This document shows, in pieces, positions 43,262 through 51,491 of a DNA stretch of 64,000 nucleotides. A program made the position numbers and the translations under genes. The notes beneath the pieces were generated by a model. The model worked only from the letters and a program-made list of their open reading frames with translations. It was not told the DNA's origin and made no database searches. The stretch covers positions 558,001 to 622,000 of the forward strand of contig NZ_JAXMNY010000001.1 of NCBI RefSeq assembly GCF_034670185.1, written 5' to 3'. Within the stretch, counting starts at the first letter, position 1. Each line of letters begins with the position of its first letter. Origin of the DNA: Nisaea sp. GTDB taxonomy: Bacteria; Pseudomonadota; Alphaproteobacteria; Thalassobaculales; Thalassobaculaceae.

Positions 43262-44227
43262 ATGAAGCATGTCTTGAAGGCAGCGCTTATCGCTGCCCCG
43301 TTGGCCTTTGCTGGCACTGCCGCAAGCGCCGATACATTTGTCCGCATGGTGTCCGGCCCGGCCGGCGGTTCCTGGTATCCGCTGGGCGCCAAAATCATGC
43401 AGGTACTCGGTGACGAAGTGCCCGGTATCTCGACGTCCAACACGTCCGGTGGTGGCATTTCCAACGTGAAGGCCGTTGATGGCGGCGATGCGGAAATCGG
43501 CTGGTCCTATGCTCACACGTCTTACAACGGCTTTGCCGGGCGCGGAAAATTCACTAAAAAACATGAAAATGTCCGCCACTTCGCAACGCTTTATCCGGCT
43601 ACCTTCCAGGTAGCGGTGCGAGCCGATTCACCGATCAAGACCTTCGACGACATGAAGGCCGCCAATATCAGCCCGGGCAAGGCCGGCTGGACCGGTACGG
43701 CATTCGCTGAATCGATCCTGAAGGCCTACGGCTTCGACTTCGCCAAAATCAAGGAAAACGGCGGTACGGTTCACTACGTGAGCTACACCGAGTCTGTTGC
43801 GCTGATGAAAGACGGCCACGTCGACGTATTTATGGCGGCGACCTCGGTGCCGCAGGCCTCCTTCATTGAACTGCAGCACAGCCCGGGCATCCGTTTCATC
43901 GGCCTGTCTGACGACAAGTTGAAGCAGATCCTGAACGACAACCCGGGTTTCATCACAGGCTCAATTCCGAAGTCTGCATATGAAGGCCTGTCCAGCGACA
44001 TCCCGTCCCTCGGTATCGTCACCAACATGGTGGTGAGCAAGGATCTGCCGGATGAAACCGTCTACCAGATGTGCAAGTCCTTCTGGAAAAACCATGCAGC
44101 CTTCGCCGAAGTGAAGAAGGTGTGGAACCGCGTGAAGGTGGAGAACGCTCTGAACGGCGCGGCCATCCCGGTCCATCCGGGTGCGCAGAAGTGCTACGAC
44201 GAGCTTGGTGTGAAAACCGGCAGCTAA
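43262..44227 (+). CDS. TAXI-family TRAP transporter solute-binding protein
   Basis: This 321-residue exported protein has a signal peptide (residues 1-23, ending AASA) and the TAXI-type TRAP binding-protein fold. Its opening contains RMVSGPAGGSWYPLGAKIMQVL, and INPHT-like conserved segments follow. The middle shows SPGKAGWTGTAFAESILKAYG and the typical VDVFMAATSVP. It captures an organic acid or amino-acid-like ligand in the periplasm and delivers it to the membrane component encoded next. GGGAGGAAATT precedes the ATG. A strong UUCG stem-loop separates it from the permease gene. Confidence 0.93.
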   Translation: MKHVLKAALIAAPLAFAGTAASADTFVRMVSGPAGGSWYPLGAKIMQVLGDEVPGISTSNTSGGGISNVKAVDGGDAEIGWSYAHTSYNGFAGRGKFTKKHENVRHFATLYPATFQVAVRADSPIKTFDDMKAANISPGKAGWTGTAFAESILKAYGFDFAKIKENGGTVHYVSYTESVALMKDGHVDVFMAATSVPQASFIELQHSPGIRFIGLSDDKLKQILNDNPGFITGSIPKSAYEGLSSDIPSLGIVTNMVVSKDLPDETVYQMCKSFWKNHAAFAEVKKVWNRVKVENALNGAAIPVHPGAQKCYDELGVKTGS

Positions 44228-44240
44228 GCTAACTCTTATG

Positions 44241-44268
44241 CATGGACCGGGGTTCGCCCCGGTCCATG
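44241..44268 (+). promoter_or_regulatory. UUCG-tetraloop hairpin between TRAP binding-protein and permease genes
   Basis: CATGGACCGGGG (44241-44252) pairs perfectly with CCCCGGTCCATG (44257-44268) across a TTCG tetraloop. With no T-run directly after it, it is best read as an intercistronic processing or partial-termination element. Such an element would let the binding protein be made in excess of the permease. Confidence 0.75.
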
Positions 44269-44295
44269 ATCTTCTTTCAGAACATCGGACCTATC

Positions 44296-46317
44296 ATGAG
44301 CGAAACCAGCCAGCCCGCGCCGGCAGGGCGCTTGGAGTACGATGAGGTCAAGGAATACTCCTTCCTAGAAGACCTTCTCGTCTCCCGGCGCGTGAACCTT
44401 GCCTATATCGTCACGCTCGTTTGCTGCACCATCAGCATCGCGCTGGCGTTGTTCCATCTCTATGTCGCGCTGTACGGCACACCGGAGGGACGGTCCTTCC
44501 GATCCATTCATTTGACGGTGATGCTGGCCCTGGCGGTTCTGGTTAATCCGCTCTTCCGTAAAAGCCACAAGGATCCGATCCTGCTGCCCGGCGATCCGCG
44601 TAATGTTTTACGCGCTGCGGGCTTCGGCATCGATATGATCCTTGTCGGATTCGTGATCGTGATTCAGGTCTGGACGCTTTTGGACATCGACGCTTTCCAT
44701 ATGCGTCTCGGCTCCAAGGAGCCCCTGGATATGTTCTTTGGCGCAATACTGATTGGGCTGGTGCTTGAGAGCACGCGTCGGGCCGTTGGTCTGGCTATGG
44801 TCTGCGTGACCGGGTTTTTCGTCGTGCACACGCTCTATTCGCACTATTTCTTCGGGATCTTCTATGGGCCGCCGACCCGGTTCTCGAAATATATCGACAC
44901 CATGTTCATGAGCAGCAACGGCGTGTTCGGCATTCCGCTTTATGTGGCGTCGACCTATATCGTGCTCTTCATCGTTTTCGGAGCCATCCTGATCAGGTCT
45001 GGCGCCGGTCGCTTCTTCATCGATCTCGCGGTCGCTCTCACGGGTCACCGTGTCGGTGGCCCGGCCAAGGCCGCGACCCTTTCGAGCGCCTTCATGGGGA
45101 CCGTCTCCGGCTCCGCCGTCGCCAATGTGGTGACCACGGGCTCTTTCACTATTCCGCTGATGCAGAAGACCGGATATCGCGGCCGTTTCGCCGCCGCCGT
45201 TGAGGCCTGCGCCTCGTCCGGCGGGCAGATCACGCCGCCGATCATGGGGGCCGCCGCCTTCATCATCGCGGAGAACCTGCAGGTCAGCTATTTCGCGGTA
45301 ATCATCGCCGCCGCCATTCCAGCCTTCCTGTACTTCGTCACCGTCTATTTCATGGTTCATCTGGAAGCCGAGAAGCACGGCATCCAGAGCATTCCGGTGG
45401 AGCGCCTGCCGCAGGCCTGGGAAGTGTTCAAGGGCGGCTGGCACCTGCTGTTGTCGCTTGCCATTCTGATCGCCTTCCTGATGGTCGGCTATACGCCGAT
45501 GAAGTCCGCCTTCTGGGGCATTCTCAGCCTTATAGCGCTCAGTTTCATCAACCCGCACACCCGGATGAGTCCCGTCGATATCCTCGCGGCTTTTGAATCC
45601 GGCGTACGGTCAACGGTGGCGGTATCGGTCGCCTGCGCCTGTGCGGGGATTATCATCGGCTCGATCTTCGCTTCCGGCTTCGGCCTGAAGTTCACCCAGT
45701 CGGTGATCGAGCTGTCGGGAGGCAATCTCGCGTTGCTTCTGAGCATGACCGCGGTCGCCGCGATCCTGCTCGGCATGGGGATGACGACGACAGCCGTCTA
45801 TATCACCGTCGCCGCACTGATTGTGCCATCACTGGAGAAGATCGGCGTGAATCCGATTGCGGCGCATATGTTCGCCTTCTACTTCGGTGTGGTCTCGACC
45901 ATCACGCCTCCGGTGGCACTAGCGGCCTTTGCGGCGGCGGCGATCGCCCGGACGCCGCCGATGGCAACAGCCTTCGAGGCGTCAAAGGTGGGGATCGCGA
46001 AATATCTGGTACCCTTTGCCTTCGTCTATAACCCTTCGTTGCTGGTCGAGGGACCGACCTGGATGACGATCCTTTCGACCGCTCTGGTGCTGTTCGGGCT
46101 CTGGGTGCTTTCGTTTGGGCTCGAAGGCTGGTGCCGGGGGCGGATCGGACCGGTGCAACGCGCGGTGTTCCTGGTGTCGGCCCTGTTCCTGATGGTGCCG
46201 GTCACGGGAAGTCCGTTTGGTATCCCGGGTGTCCTCATCGTTGGTATCGGGCTGGTTGCGTCCGGATCGATCTATGCCTGGCGGCGCGCTGTTCCCGCCA
46301 TTCAGCCAGCACGGTAG
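44296..46317 (+). CDS. TRAP transporter fused permease (small plus large subunit)
   Basis: This 673-residue membrane protein fuses the small DctQ-like (about four helices, residues 25-190) and large DctM-like (about twelve helices, 190-670) TRAP subunits. The large part contains SGSAVANVVTTGSFTIPLM near 276-294, EACASSGGQITPPIMGAAAF near 308-327, and the second-repeat GMTTTAVYITVAALIVPSL with VVSTITPPVALAAFAAAA near 530-547. These are the substrate and sodium-site motifs of the family. It works with the TAXI binding protein upstream. The start at 44296 is chosen because the in-frame ATG at 44242 is inside the intercistronic hairpin. Confidence 0.92.
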   Translation: MSETSQPAPAGRLEYDEVKEYSFLEDLLVSRRVNLAYIVTLVCCTISIALALFHLYVALYGTPEGRSFRSIHLTVMLALAVLVNPLFRKSHKDPILLPGDPRNVLRAAGFGIDMILVGFVIVIQVWTLLDIDAFHMRLGSKEPLDMFFGAILIGLVLESTRRAVGLAMVCVTGFFVVHTLYSHYFFGIFYGPPTRFSKYIDTMFMSSNGVFGIPLYVASTYIVLFIVFGAILIRSGAGRFFIDLAVALTGHRVGGPAKAATLSSAFMGTVSGSAVANVVTTGSFTIPLMQKTGYRGRFAAAVEACASSGGQITPPIMGAAAFIIAENLQVSYFAVIIAAAIPAFLYFVTVYFMVHLEAEKHGIQSIPVERLPQAWEVFKGGWHLLLSLAILIAFLMVGYTPMKSAFWGILSLIALSFINPHTRMSPVDILAAFESGVRSTVAVSVACACAGIIIGSIFASGFGLKFTQSVIELSGGNLALLLSMTAVAAILLGMGMTTTAVYITVAALIVPSLEKIGVNPIAAHMFAFYFGVVSTITPPVALAAFAAAAIARTPPMATAFEASKVGIAKYLVPFAFVYNPSLLVEGPTWMTILSTALVLFGLWVLSFGLEGWCRGRIGPVQRAVFLVSALFLMVPVTGSPFGIPGVLIVGIGLVASGSIYAWRRAVPAIQPAR

Positions 46318-46327
46318 GAGGTGTGAG

Positions 46328-46552
46328 ATGAGAGAGATATTTCTCGGCAAGGCCCGGCACTGGTTGCTTTTGGTCGTCGTTGCTGTCTGTTTCTTCCTGA
46401 CCGGCATTTATCACCTGCATGTCAGCCAATTTAACATTTTCGTCAGCATCACAATGGTCATGGCCGTCATGCTGGTTTTCTCGGTGATCCTCGATTACCG
46501 TCCGGGCGACCGCATCACGCGTGAGGACCTGCCAGAGCCTGATGGTGACTAA
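46328..46552 (+). CDS. Small membrane protein of the TRAP operon
   Basis: This 74-residue protein has two transmembrane segments (about 10-30, with HWLLLVVVAVCFFLTGIY, and 35-57) and a short charged tail ending EPDGD. The gene begins 10 bases after the fused permease stop with AGGAGGTGTGAG in front of its ATG, so it is translated with the transporter. I do not know a named family. The position suggests an accessory subunit or regulator of the TAXI TRAP system. A terminator follows at once, which makes it the last gene of the operon. Confidence 0.75.
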   Translation: MREIFLGKARHWLLLVVVAVCFFLTGIYHLHVSQFNIFVSITMVMAVMLVFSVILDYRPGDRITREDLPEPDGD

Positions 46553-46572
46553 TCCAGACGGACATAAACATC

Positions 46573-46599
46573 AGGGCCGCGCCGTGCGCGGCCCTTTTT
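46573..46599 (+). terminator. Rho-independent terminator after the TRAP operon
   Basis: AGGGCCGCGC (46573-46582) and GCGCGGCCCT (46586-46595) form a perfect 10-bp stem with a CGT loop, followed by TTTTT. It ends the TRAP operon 20 bases past the small membrane protein gene and just before the thioesterase gene. Confidence 0.88.
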
Positions 46600-46614
46600 G
46601 TATGCGGGGACAGG

Positions 46615-47073
46615 ATGAGTGATTTCGAAAGCTTCAACGAGCGCGACGCGGCAAGCTACGGCTACTGGATCGAAGAGAAGATCCGCTTCGCCGATCTGGA
46701 TCCCGTCGGCCATGTGAATAACAACGCGATCGGAGTGTATCTGGAGTCCGCTCGCGTGATGCTGTTCGCGGATGCGGCCGGTGAAATGTACGGCGGGAAC
46801 CGGGGCGGTTTTTCCTGGGTGGTGGCCCGGATCGAGGTCGATTACCTGAAGGAAATGCACTATCCGGGGCAGGTTCGCGTCGGCACTCGGATCGAGAAGC
46901 TGGGCAACAGCTCCCTGATCATGCGCCAGGTCATTCTGTTTAACGGCGAAGTCACCGGGCTCGCTCGGGTCGTCGGTGTCTGTTTCGATATGCAGGCCCG
47001 GAAATCAATGCCTATTCCGGCCAATGTTCGATCGGGTCTGATGACGCTCGCGGGGCCGGCCGGCGCAAGCTGA
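46615..47073 (+). CDS. Acyl-CoA thioesterase (4HBT hot-dog fold)
   Basis: This 152-residue hot-dog-fold thioesterase carries the 4-hydroxybenzoyl-CoA thioesterase-type motif RFADLDPVGHVNNNAIGVYLE at residues 24-44. D28 or D30 is the likely catalytic acid, followed by a strand and long helix. The C-terminal strands include VRVGTRIEKLGNSSLIMRQVIL. It would hydrolyse an acyl-CoA in the cytoplasm. It starts 16 bases after the TRAP terminator, so it is probably transcribed separately or by readthrough. It converges with the ArsP-like gene. Confidence 0.88.
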   Translation: MSDFESFNERDAASYGYWIEEKIRFADLDPVGHVNNNAIGVYLESARVMLFADAAGEMYGGNRGGFSWVVARIEVDYLKEMHYPGQVRVGTRIEKLGNSSLIMRQVILFNGEVTGLARVVGVCFDMQARKSMPIPANVRSGLMTLAGPAGAS

Positions 47074-47077
47074 AGCT

Positions 47078-48097
47078 TTACATCACGGCATCGAAGACCC
47101 ATCCGGCGACGAGTGAGCCGGTGAGGGCCGTCAACAGATAAAGCAGGAACGGCTTGAGCTTCAGGACGGGCAGGATCGCCATGGCCCCGTAGATGCTGAC
47201 GACACCGCCCGAGACCAGAAACCCCATGGCTGCTCCCGGCGACATGCCGTGGTCCAAGAGCGAGCGCGTCAGGGGCAGGGCGGCGAAGCCGTCGAGATAG
47301 AGCGGACCGCCGACCAGCACGGCCAGCGGTATCGACCACCAGTTTCCCGAGCCGACATAGGCAGACAGGGATTCAGGCGTCAGCATGAAGCTCAGCAGAT
47401 GCTCCATGGCGAAAGCCGGTATCAGGCAAATCAGGACAAGGCGCGCCGTCGCCTGGATCTCGCGATAGAAGCCCGTTCTTCTTTCTGCATCCTTCCATAT
47501 CGCTGGAGCGAATCTGTCCGGCAGGCAAACCTGGCCGAGACCGCCGACGATTGTGTTGTCCCGCAAGGCGGCAATGGCCCAGTGCCTGTGCGCCATCATA
47601 GCCGTCAGACTTCCCCCGGCCAGCCCGATACAGAAGGCGGCAAGCGTTTTACCGACAGCAAATTCGACACCGATCGTGGCAGCGGTCGTGGCCAGCATGG
47701 CCGGATCGGTGACGGGCGAGGAAAGCCAGAATGCCATCACCGGAGCGAGCGGGACGCCGCCGGCGAGGAGGCCGACCATCAGGGGCAGGACGGAGACACC
47801 GCAGACCGGCGTGACCGCGCCAATCGCGGATGCGGCCAGGATCGTGCGGTGAATGTTGCCTCTGAATATCTCGGATATCCGTCCGCTGGCACCGCTGGCC
47901 CGTACCCAGGCCGACAGCAGTACACCGGGAACAACGAGGGGAGAGACCTCCAGAAGGCTCCAGCCAACGAAATGGATCGTGGCGATGCTGCGGGCCGGAA
48001 ATACCAGCGCGACGGCCAACAATACGGCCAATGCGGCACTGAGCAGCCAAATGGTTCGGCGCTTCATAACCGGCGCGGTGGATGCACAATCGCTCAT
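47078..48097 (-). CDS. ArsP/DUF318-type permease
   Basis: This 339-residue protein has about eight to ten transmembrane helices and belongs to the ArsP/DUF318 permease family. Landmarks are TPVCGVSVLPLMVGLLAGGVPLAPVMAFWLSSPVTDPAML near residues 94-133 and the mirrored second-half LVGGPLYLDGFAALPLTRSLLDHGMSPGAAMGFLVSGG. The P-x-C-G-x-S and S-P-x-x-x-P/D patterns are family markers. Some members export trivalent organoarsenicals; others have unknown substrates. A CxxC metal-sensor domain is not present. It is divergently transcribed from a LysR gene at 48217, which may regulate it. Confidence 0.85.
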   Translation of the reverse strand: MSDCASTAPVMKRRTIWLLSAALAVLLAVALVFPARSIATIHFVGWSLLEVSPLVVPGVLLSAWVRASGASGRISEIFRGNIHRTILAASAIGAVTPVCGVSVLPLMVGLLAGGVPLAPVMAFWLSSPVTDPAMLATTAATIGVEFAVGKTLAAFCIGLAGGSLTAMMAHRHWAIAALRDNTIVGGLGQVCLPDRFAPAIWKDAERRTGFYREIQATARLVLICLIPAFAMEHLLSFMLTPESLSAYVGSGNWWSIPLAVLVGGPLYLDGFAALPLTRSLLDHGMSPGAAMGFLVSGGVVSIYGAMAILPVLKLKPFLLYLLTALTGSLVAGWVFDAVM

Positions 48098-48173
48098 CTT
48101 CTCGGCTCCTGCCTTTGTTCGTTCGTATTTGTGTTCATGGGCAGATTGTTGCTTGAGGAGGGTTTTGAAAAAC

Positions 48174-48197
48174 GAATAATATAAAATCTAGGTATTC
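48174..48197. promoter_or_regulatory. Possible LysR-type binding palindrome
   Basis: GAATA at 48174 and TATTC ending at 48197 frame an AT-rich imperfect palindrome just upstream of the LysR start, in the divergent region with the permease gene. Position and T-N11-A-like symmetry suggest a LysR binding site. The match is weak. Confidence 0.35.
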
Positions 48198-48216
48198 AAT
48201 TAATCGATGGATTTGA

Positions 48217-49071
48217 ATGTCTCATCTTGAAAGCGATTTGCTGCGCACATTCCTGGCGATCAGTGATGCGGGAAGTTTTGTTGGCGGCGCGGCGCGGATT
48301 TACCGCTCCCAGTCTGCGGCCAGCACCCAGATTGCCAAGCTTGAAACCCTGCTAGGGGCGAATGTGTTCGAGCGCCATGGCCGTGGTGTTCGCCTGACAG
48401 CGACCGGAGAAAAGCTGGAGCCGGTCGCGCGCGGTGTGGTGCGCCAGCTCGATGAAACCCTGGCAGAGCTGACCGGGAATGCGCTCTCGGGCACGTTAAG
48501 GGTCGGTATTCCTGACGATGATCGGGAAGGCCGGTTGTCTCGTGTGGTCGCCGACTTCGCCCGCACCTATCCCGGGGTGGAACTCAGCGTGCATTGTACC
48601 TTCAGCGCCGGGTTTCCAAAGGCGCTGGCCGATGGACGTCTGGATCTTGCGGTGCATGAGGTCGGCAGCGTCGGCCCTGGGATGGAGCAGCTCTGGGCCG
48701 AGCCCATCGCCTGGGCGGGGTCACGTGCGCATTCAGTGCAACGGGACGACCCGCTACCGGTCGCGTTGTTCGATCGGGCTTGCTGGTGGCGTGACGTGGC
48801 GATCTCGTCGCTGCGAGACAGCGGACGCCGGTATCGGATTGTCTATTCCAGCGAAACCGCCGTCGGCGTGGCGGCGGCCATCCGTGCCGGGATTGCCGTT
48901 GGCGTCCTGAACCGCTCAGCGATCCAGGACGAGCTTGTCATGCTTTCAACCGCGGACGGCTTTCCGGATCTGCCGCCGTCCTTCCTGGTGATCGAGCGGC
49001 GGGAAGGCGCTGACCCGGAACTGTGTGCCGCCATGAGCGACAGTTTGCGCCGCGCTTTCTCCCGCGTTTGA
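48217..49071 (+). CDS. LysR-family transcriptional regulator
   Basis: This 284-residue LysR regulator has an N-terminal winged helix-turn-helix with LLRTFLAISDAGSFVGGAARIYRSQSAASTQIAKLETLLGANVFERHGRGVRLT around residues 7-60. A periplasmic-binding-protein-like effector domain follows (LRVGIPDDDREGRL near 92 onwards). The recognition helix is slightly unusual in having YRSQSAASTQI. The effector cannot be inferred. It is divergent from the ArsP-like permease gene, its likely target, with a weak palindrome between them. It ends 10 bases before the convergent hydroxyacid dehydrogenase stop. Confidence 0.92.
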   Translation: MSHLESDLLRTFLAISDAGSFVGGAARIYRSQSAASTQIAKLETLLGANVFERHGRGVRLTATGEKLEPVARGVVRQLDETLAELTGNALSGTLRVGIPDDDREGRLSRVVADFARTYPGVELSVHCTFSAGFPKALADGRLDLAVHEVGSVGPGMEQLWAEPIAWAGSRAHSVQRDDPLPVALFDRACWWRDVAISSLRDSGRRYRIVYSSETAVGVAAAIRAGIAVGVLNRSAIQDELVMLSTADGFPDLPPSFLVIERREGADPELCAAMSDSLRRAFSRV

Positions 49072-49080
49072 GAGGGCCGC

Positions 49081-50022
49081 TCAGTTGACCGGTGTCAACA
49101 GCTCCTCGCCCGCGAAGTAAGCCTTGATGTTATTGTAGACCAGCATGCCCATGGCCATGCGCGTGTCGTGCGTGGCGCTGGCGATATGTGGCGTCAGCAC
49201 CACGTTCTCGGTCATGCTGAACAATTCTTCCGGCACGTTCGGCTCGTCCGGATAGACGTCCAGGGCAGCTGCACCGAGACGGCCATCCTTCAAGCAGGCG
49301 ATCAGTGCATCCGTGTCGACAACGGAGCCGCGTGCGACATTGACTAAAAGCCCGTCTGGACCGAGTGCCTCGATCACCTTTTCGTCGACCAGCTTTTCGG
49401 TCGCCGGGCCGCCGGGTGTAATGATGATCAGGATTTCGGAGTCGCGGGCCATCTCGACCAGGTCGGGATAATACCGATATGGAACGTCCGGTTTGATCGA
49501 GCGATTATGGTAGCTGACATCCATCTTGAAAGCGGCGCAACGGGCCGCAATCTCGGCGCCGATCCGGCCAAGTCCAACGATCCCGACTTTGCTGTGGTGT
49601 ACTTTTTGGGTGAACTGGAAATGCCCCTCCGGCCATTTCCCTGCTCGAGTGAAGGCGTCGGCCAAGGGGAGTTTCCTGCGGCCGGAAATAGTCAAGCCGA
49701 GGGCGAGGTCGGCAACGCAATCATTCAATACGTCTGGTGTGTTGGTGACCTTGATGCTGCGCTCTGTTGCTGCATCTACGGCGATCCCATCATAGCCGAC
49801 ACCGAAATTGGCGATCAGCTTCAAATTGGGGAACCGCTCGACCATCTCTCGATTACAGCCTTGGAATGTTGCGATGGCGTCGATCTTGTCTGCTGTCTCG
49901 GCGAGGAAGGCAGTTTTGTCATCTGCTAAGTGCAAATGATGCACGATCGCGATCTCATCTAGTCTGTCCAGAGCGGGCTTGTAATAGGGTATGATTGTCA
50001 GAACATGCGGTTTATCACCCAT
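49081..50022 (-). CDS. 2-hydroxyacid dehydrogenase (glyoxylate/hydroxypyruvate reductase type)
   Basis: This 313-residue D-2-hydroxyacid dehydrogenase has the NAD motif GIVGLGRIGAEIA near residues 148-160. The catalytic arginine is in LLVNVARGSVVDTDALIA near 229, the glutamate in ALDVYPDEPNVPEEL near 258, and the histidine in LTPHIASATHDTR near 276. It matches glyoxylate/hydroxypyruvate reductase-like members. It reduces a 2-oxo acid to the D-hydroxy acid with NAD(P)H in the cytoplasm. The next gene on the strand, DUF924, begins 37 bases upstream of it; there is no evident functional link. Confidence 0.9.
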   Translation of the reverse strand: MGDKPHVLTIIPYYKPALDRLDEIAIVHHLHLADDKTAFLAETADKIDAIATFQGCNREMVERFPNLKLIANFGVGYDGIAVDAATERSIKVTNTPDVLNDCVADLALGLTISGRRKLPLADAFTRAGKWPEGHFQFTQKVHHSKVGIVGLGRIGAEIAARCAAFKMDVSYHNRSIKPDVPYRYYPDLVEMARDSEILIIITPGGPATEKLVDEKVIEALGPDGLLVNVARGSVVDTDALIACLKDGRLGAAALDVYPDEPNVPEELFSMTENVVLTPHIASATHDTRMAMGMLVYNNIKAYFAGEELLTPVN

Positions 50023-50058
50023 GATCGTTTCCTTTCGGCCATCTTGTTGTTCCGGGTA

Positions 50059-50601
50059 TCAGAAAGAAGAGCCCGGTTGTTTGAGAAATTCCTGCTCAGC
50101 GTCGGTGCTTTTGCGTCCGAGAACGTCATTGCGATGGGGGAAGCGTCCGAAGCGGGCGATGATGTCGCGGTGCCGTATGGCGTAGTCAGTCAATTTGTCA
50201 TCGCCAAGCGCCTCGAACAAGGCAACGCTGCGCTCCTGGTCCTCAAGCTCCTCGCTATGTTCGAAAGGCAGGTAGAGAAACGCTTTCTCCCTGTCGGGTA
50301 TATCCTGGTCGTAACCTTCGACAAGGACCTTGATGGCAGCGGCCCGGGCCTTCGCATCGGCGGCGAAGGCCTGGCCCGAGCCGCGATAGATATTCCGGGT
50401 GAACTGATCCAGCAGCAGGATGTAGGCGAGGGCGCCGCGCGGGGTCTCCAGCCAATCCTCCAGCTGCCCATTGGACGCATCCTCGACAAGAGCGCCGAAA
50501 CGTTCCCGGATCTGCCGGTCGAATTCCGGGTCTTTTTCGAACCACTGCTTCTCAGTGGATTCTTCGAACCAGAAGCTGTGTATTCGATCGATGTCGCGCA
50601 T
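50059..50601 (-). CDS. DUF924 family protein
   Basis: This 180-residue protein is of the DUF924 family (YbaA/tetratricopeptide-like helical). It begins MRDIDRIHSFWFEESTEKQWF and contains LAYILLLDQFTRNIYRGSGQAF, which is the family core. The rest is helical, ending in the conserved FGRFPHRNDVLGRKST. Members are conserved but uncharacterised. AAGGCAGG precedes the ATG at 50601, making the longer reading from 50790 unlikely. Divergent from the lipoprotein gene at 50760. Confidence 0.9.
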   Translation of the reverse strand: MRDIDRIHSFWFEESTEKQWFEKDPEFDRQIRERFGALVEDASNGQLEDWLETPRGALAYILLLDQFTRNIYRGSGQAFAADAKARAAAIKVLVEGYDQDIPDREKAFLYLPFEHSEELEDQERSVALFEALGDDKLTDYAIRHRDIIARFGRFPHRNDVLGRKSTDAEQEFLKQPGSSF

Positions 50602-50759
50602 AGTCCTGCCTTGCTTCCGCTCCGTTGAACCGGAACGATAAACCGGCCACGCCGACAAGGTAAATGCGCTGGACTTCCGCTTTGCGGATATCCAAGTGAT
50701 GACAGGATGGAACCCGCCATGGGACAGTCGCCTGCCAGCGGTCCAGACTTGGAGAGAAC

Positions 50760-51377
50760 ATGATCCGCCCCCTCGGTAAATGCTTTGCATCCCTTCTCAT
50801 TTTTTTTCTCGTTGCCGGGTGTGGCACGTCCGTTGTTCAGTCTCCAACCGGGGTGAGCGGTGGTGCAAAGAAACGCGTCCTGGCCTTTGCTGGAAAACAA
50901 GGACCGGTGCTGCTCCAGGTTTCCGGTCAGCCGTTCCGGGAAGGCAAGGGGGAAACGGCGGCTGCTTCTGCACGCATTCTCTCCGGTTTTTATCCCGAGG
51001 TGCCGCGTGGCTTCACGCTGAACCCGGCTGCTGCCGGGGCGCCCCAGTTCCGCTTTCGGCTCGCATTCGATCCGCCGGTCTCGACCAGCGCGGATCAAAT
51101 CTGTGCCGCCAACGCCGAAATGCCGCTAGGCTATGACCGGCGTGGAGACAGGCAGATCCTTTTCATGGTGTTTTGCCGGCAGGATGTCGCAATCGCGGCC
51201 GTTATCGCGCGCTCGGACCGGATGACTTCTCTGACGGATCCGAACTACCGTAAGTTGCTGCTTCAGGCAGCACGCGAGATGTTTCAAGCCGATCCGAATG
51301 ACACTGGCAGCCTCGGGATTCTCGAATTTGACCCGAAGCCCGGGATCAAACTCAATCCATTCGAGGGAATTTTCTAA
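50760..51377 (+). CDS. Lipoprotein of unknown function, first of a paralogous pair
   Basis: This 205-residue predicted lipoprotein has the signal MIRPLGKCFASLLIFFLVAGC with C21 as the lipid-anchor residue. The body is not a family I know. It has TSADQICAANAEMPLGYDRR and an FCRQ segment, then a helical YRKLLLQAAREMF near the C-terminus. The next gene on the strand encodes a protein with the same order of landmarks (a DQ-L/I-C segment, an A-F-C segment and a C-terminal M-x-x-L/E-F helix), so the two are tandem paralogues. Both are probably in the outer membrane or periplasm. Confidence 0.75.
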   Translation: MIRPLGKCFASLLIFFLVAGCGTSVVQSPTGVSGGAKKRVLAFAGKQGPVLLQVSGQPFREGKGETAAASARILSGFYPEVPRGFTLNPAAAGAPQFRFRLAFDPPVSTSADQICAANAEMPLGYDRRGDRQILFMVFCRQDVAIAAVIARSDRMTSLTDPNYRKLLLQAAREMFQADPNDTGSLGILEFDPKPGIKLNPFEGIF

Positions 51378-51491
51378 ATCGGCGGGTGCAATACCGTGCC
51401 GCGTCAATCTGTCTTGATTGATGTCGTAAAGCCGTGTGCCCATATCTCATACGGAAGCGCTGTCAGGGCGTGGGACCATAGGGAGAATGTT

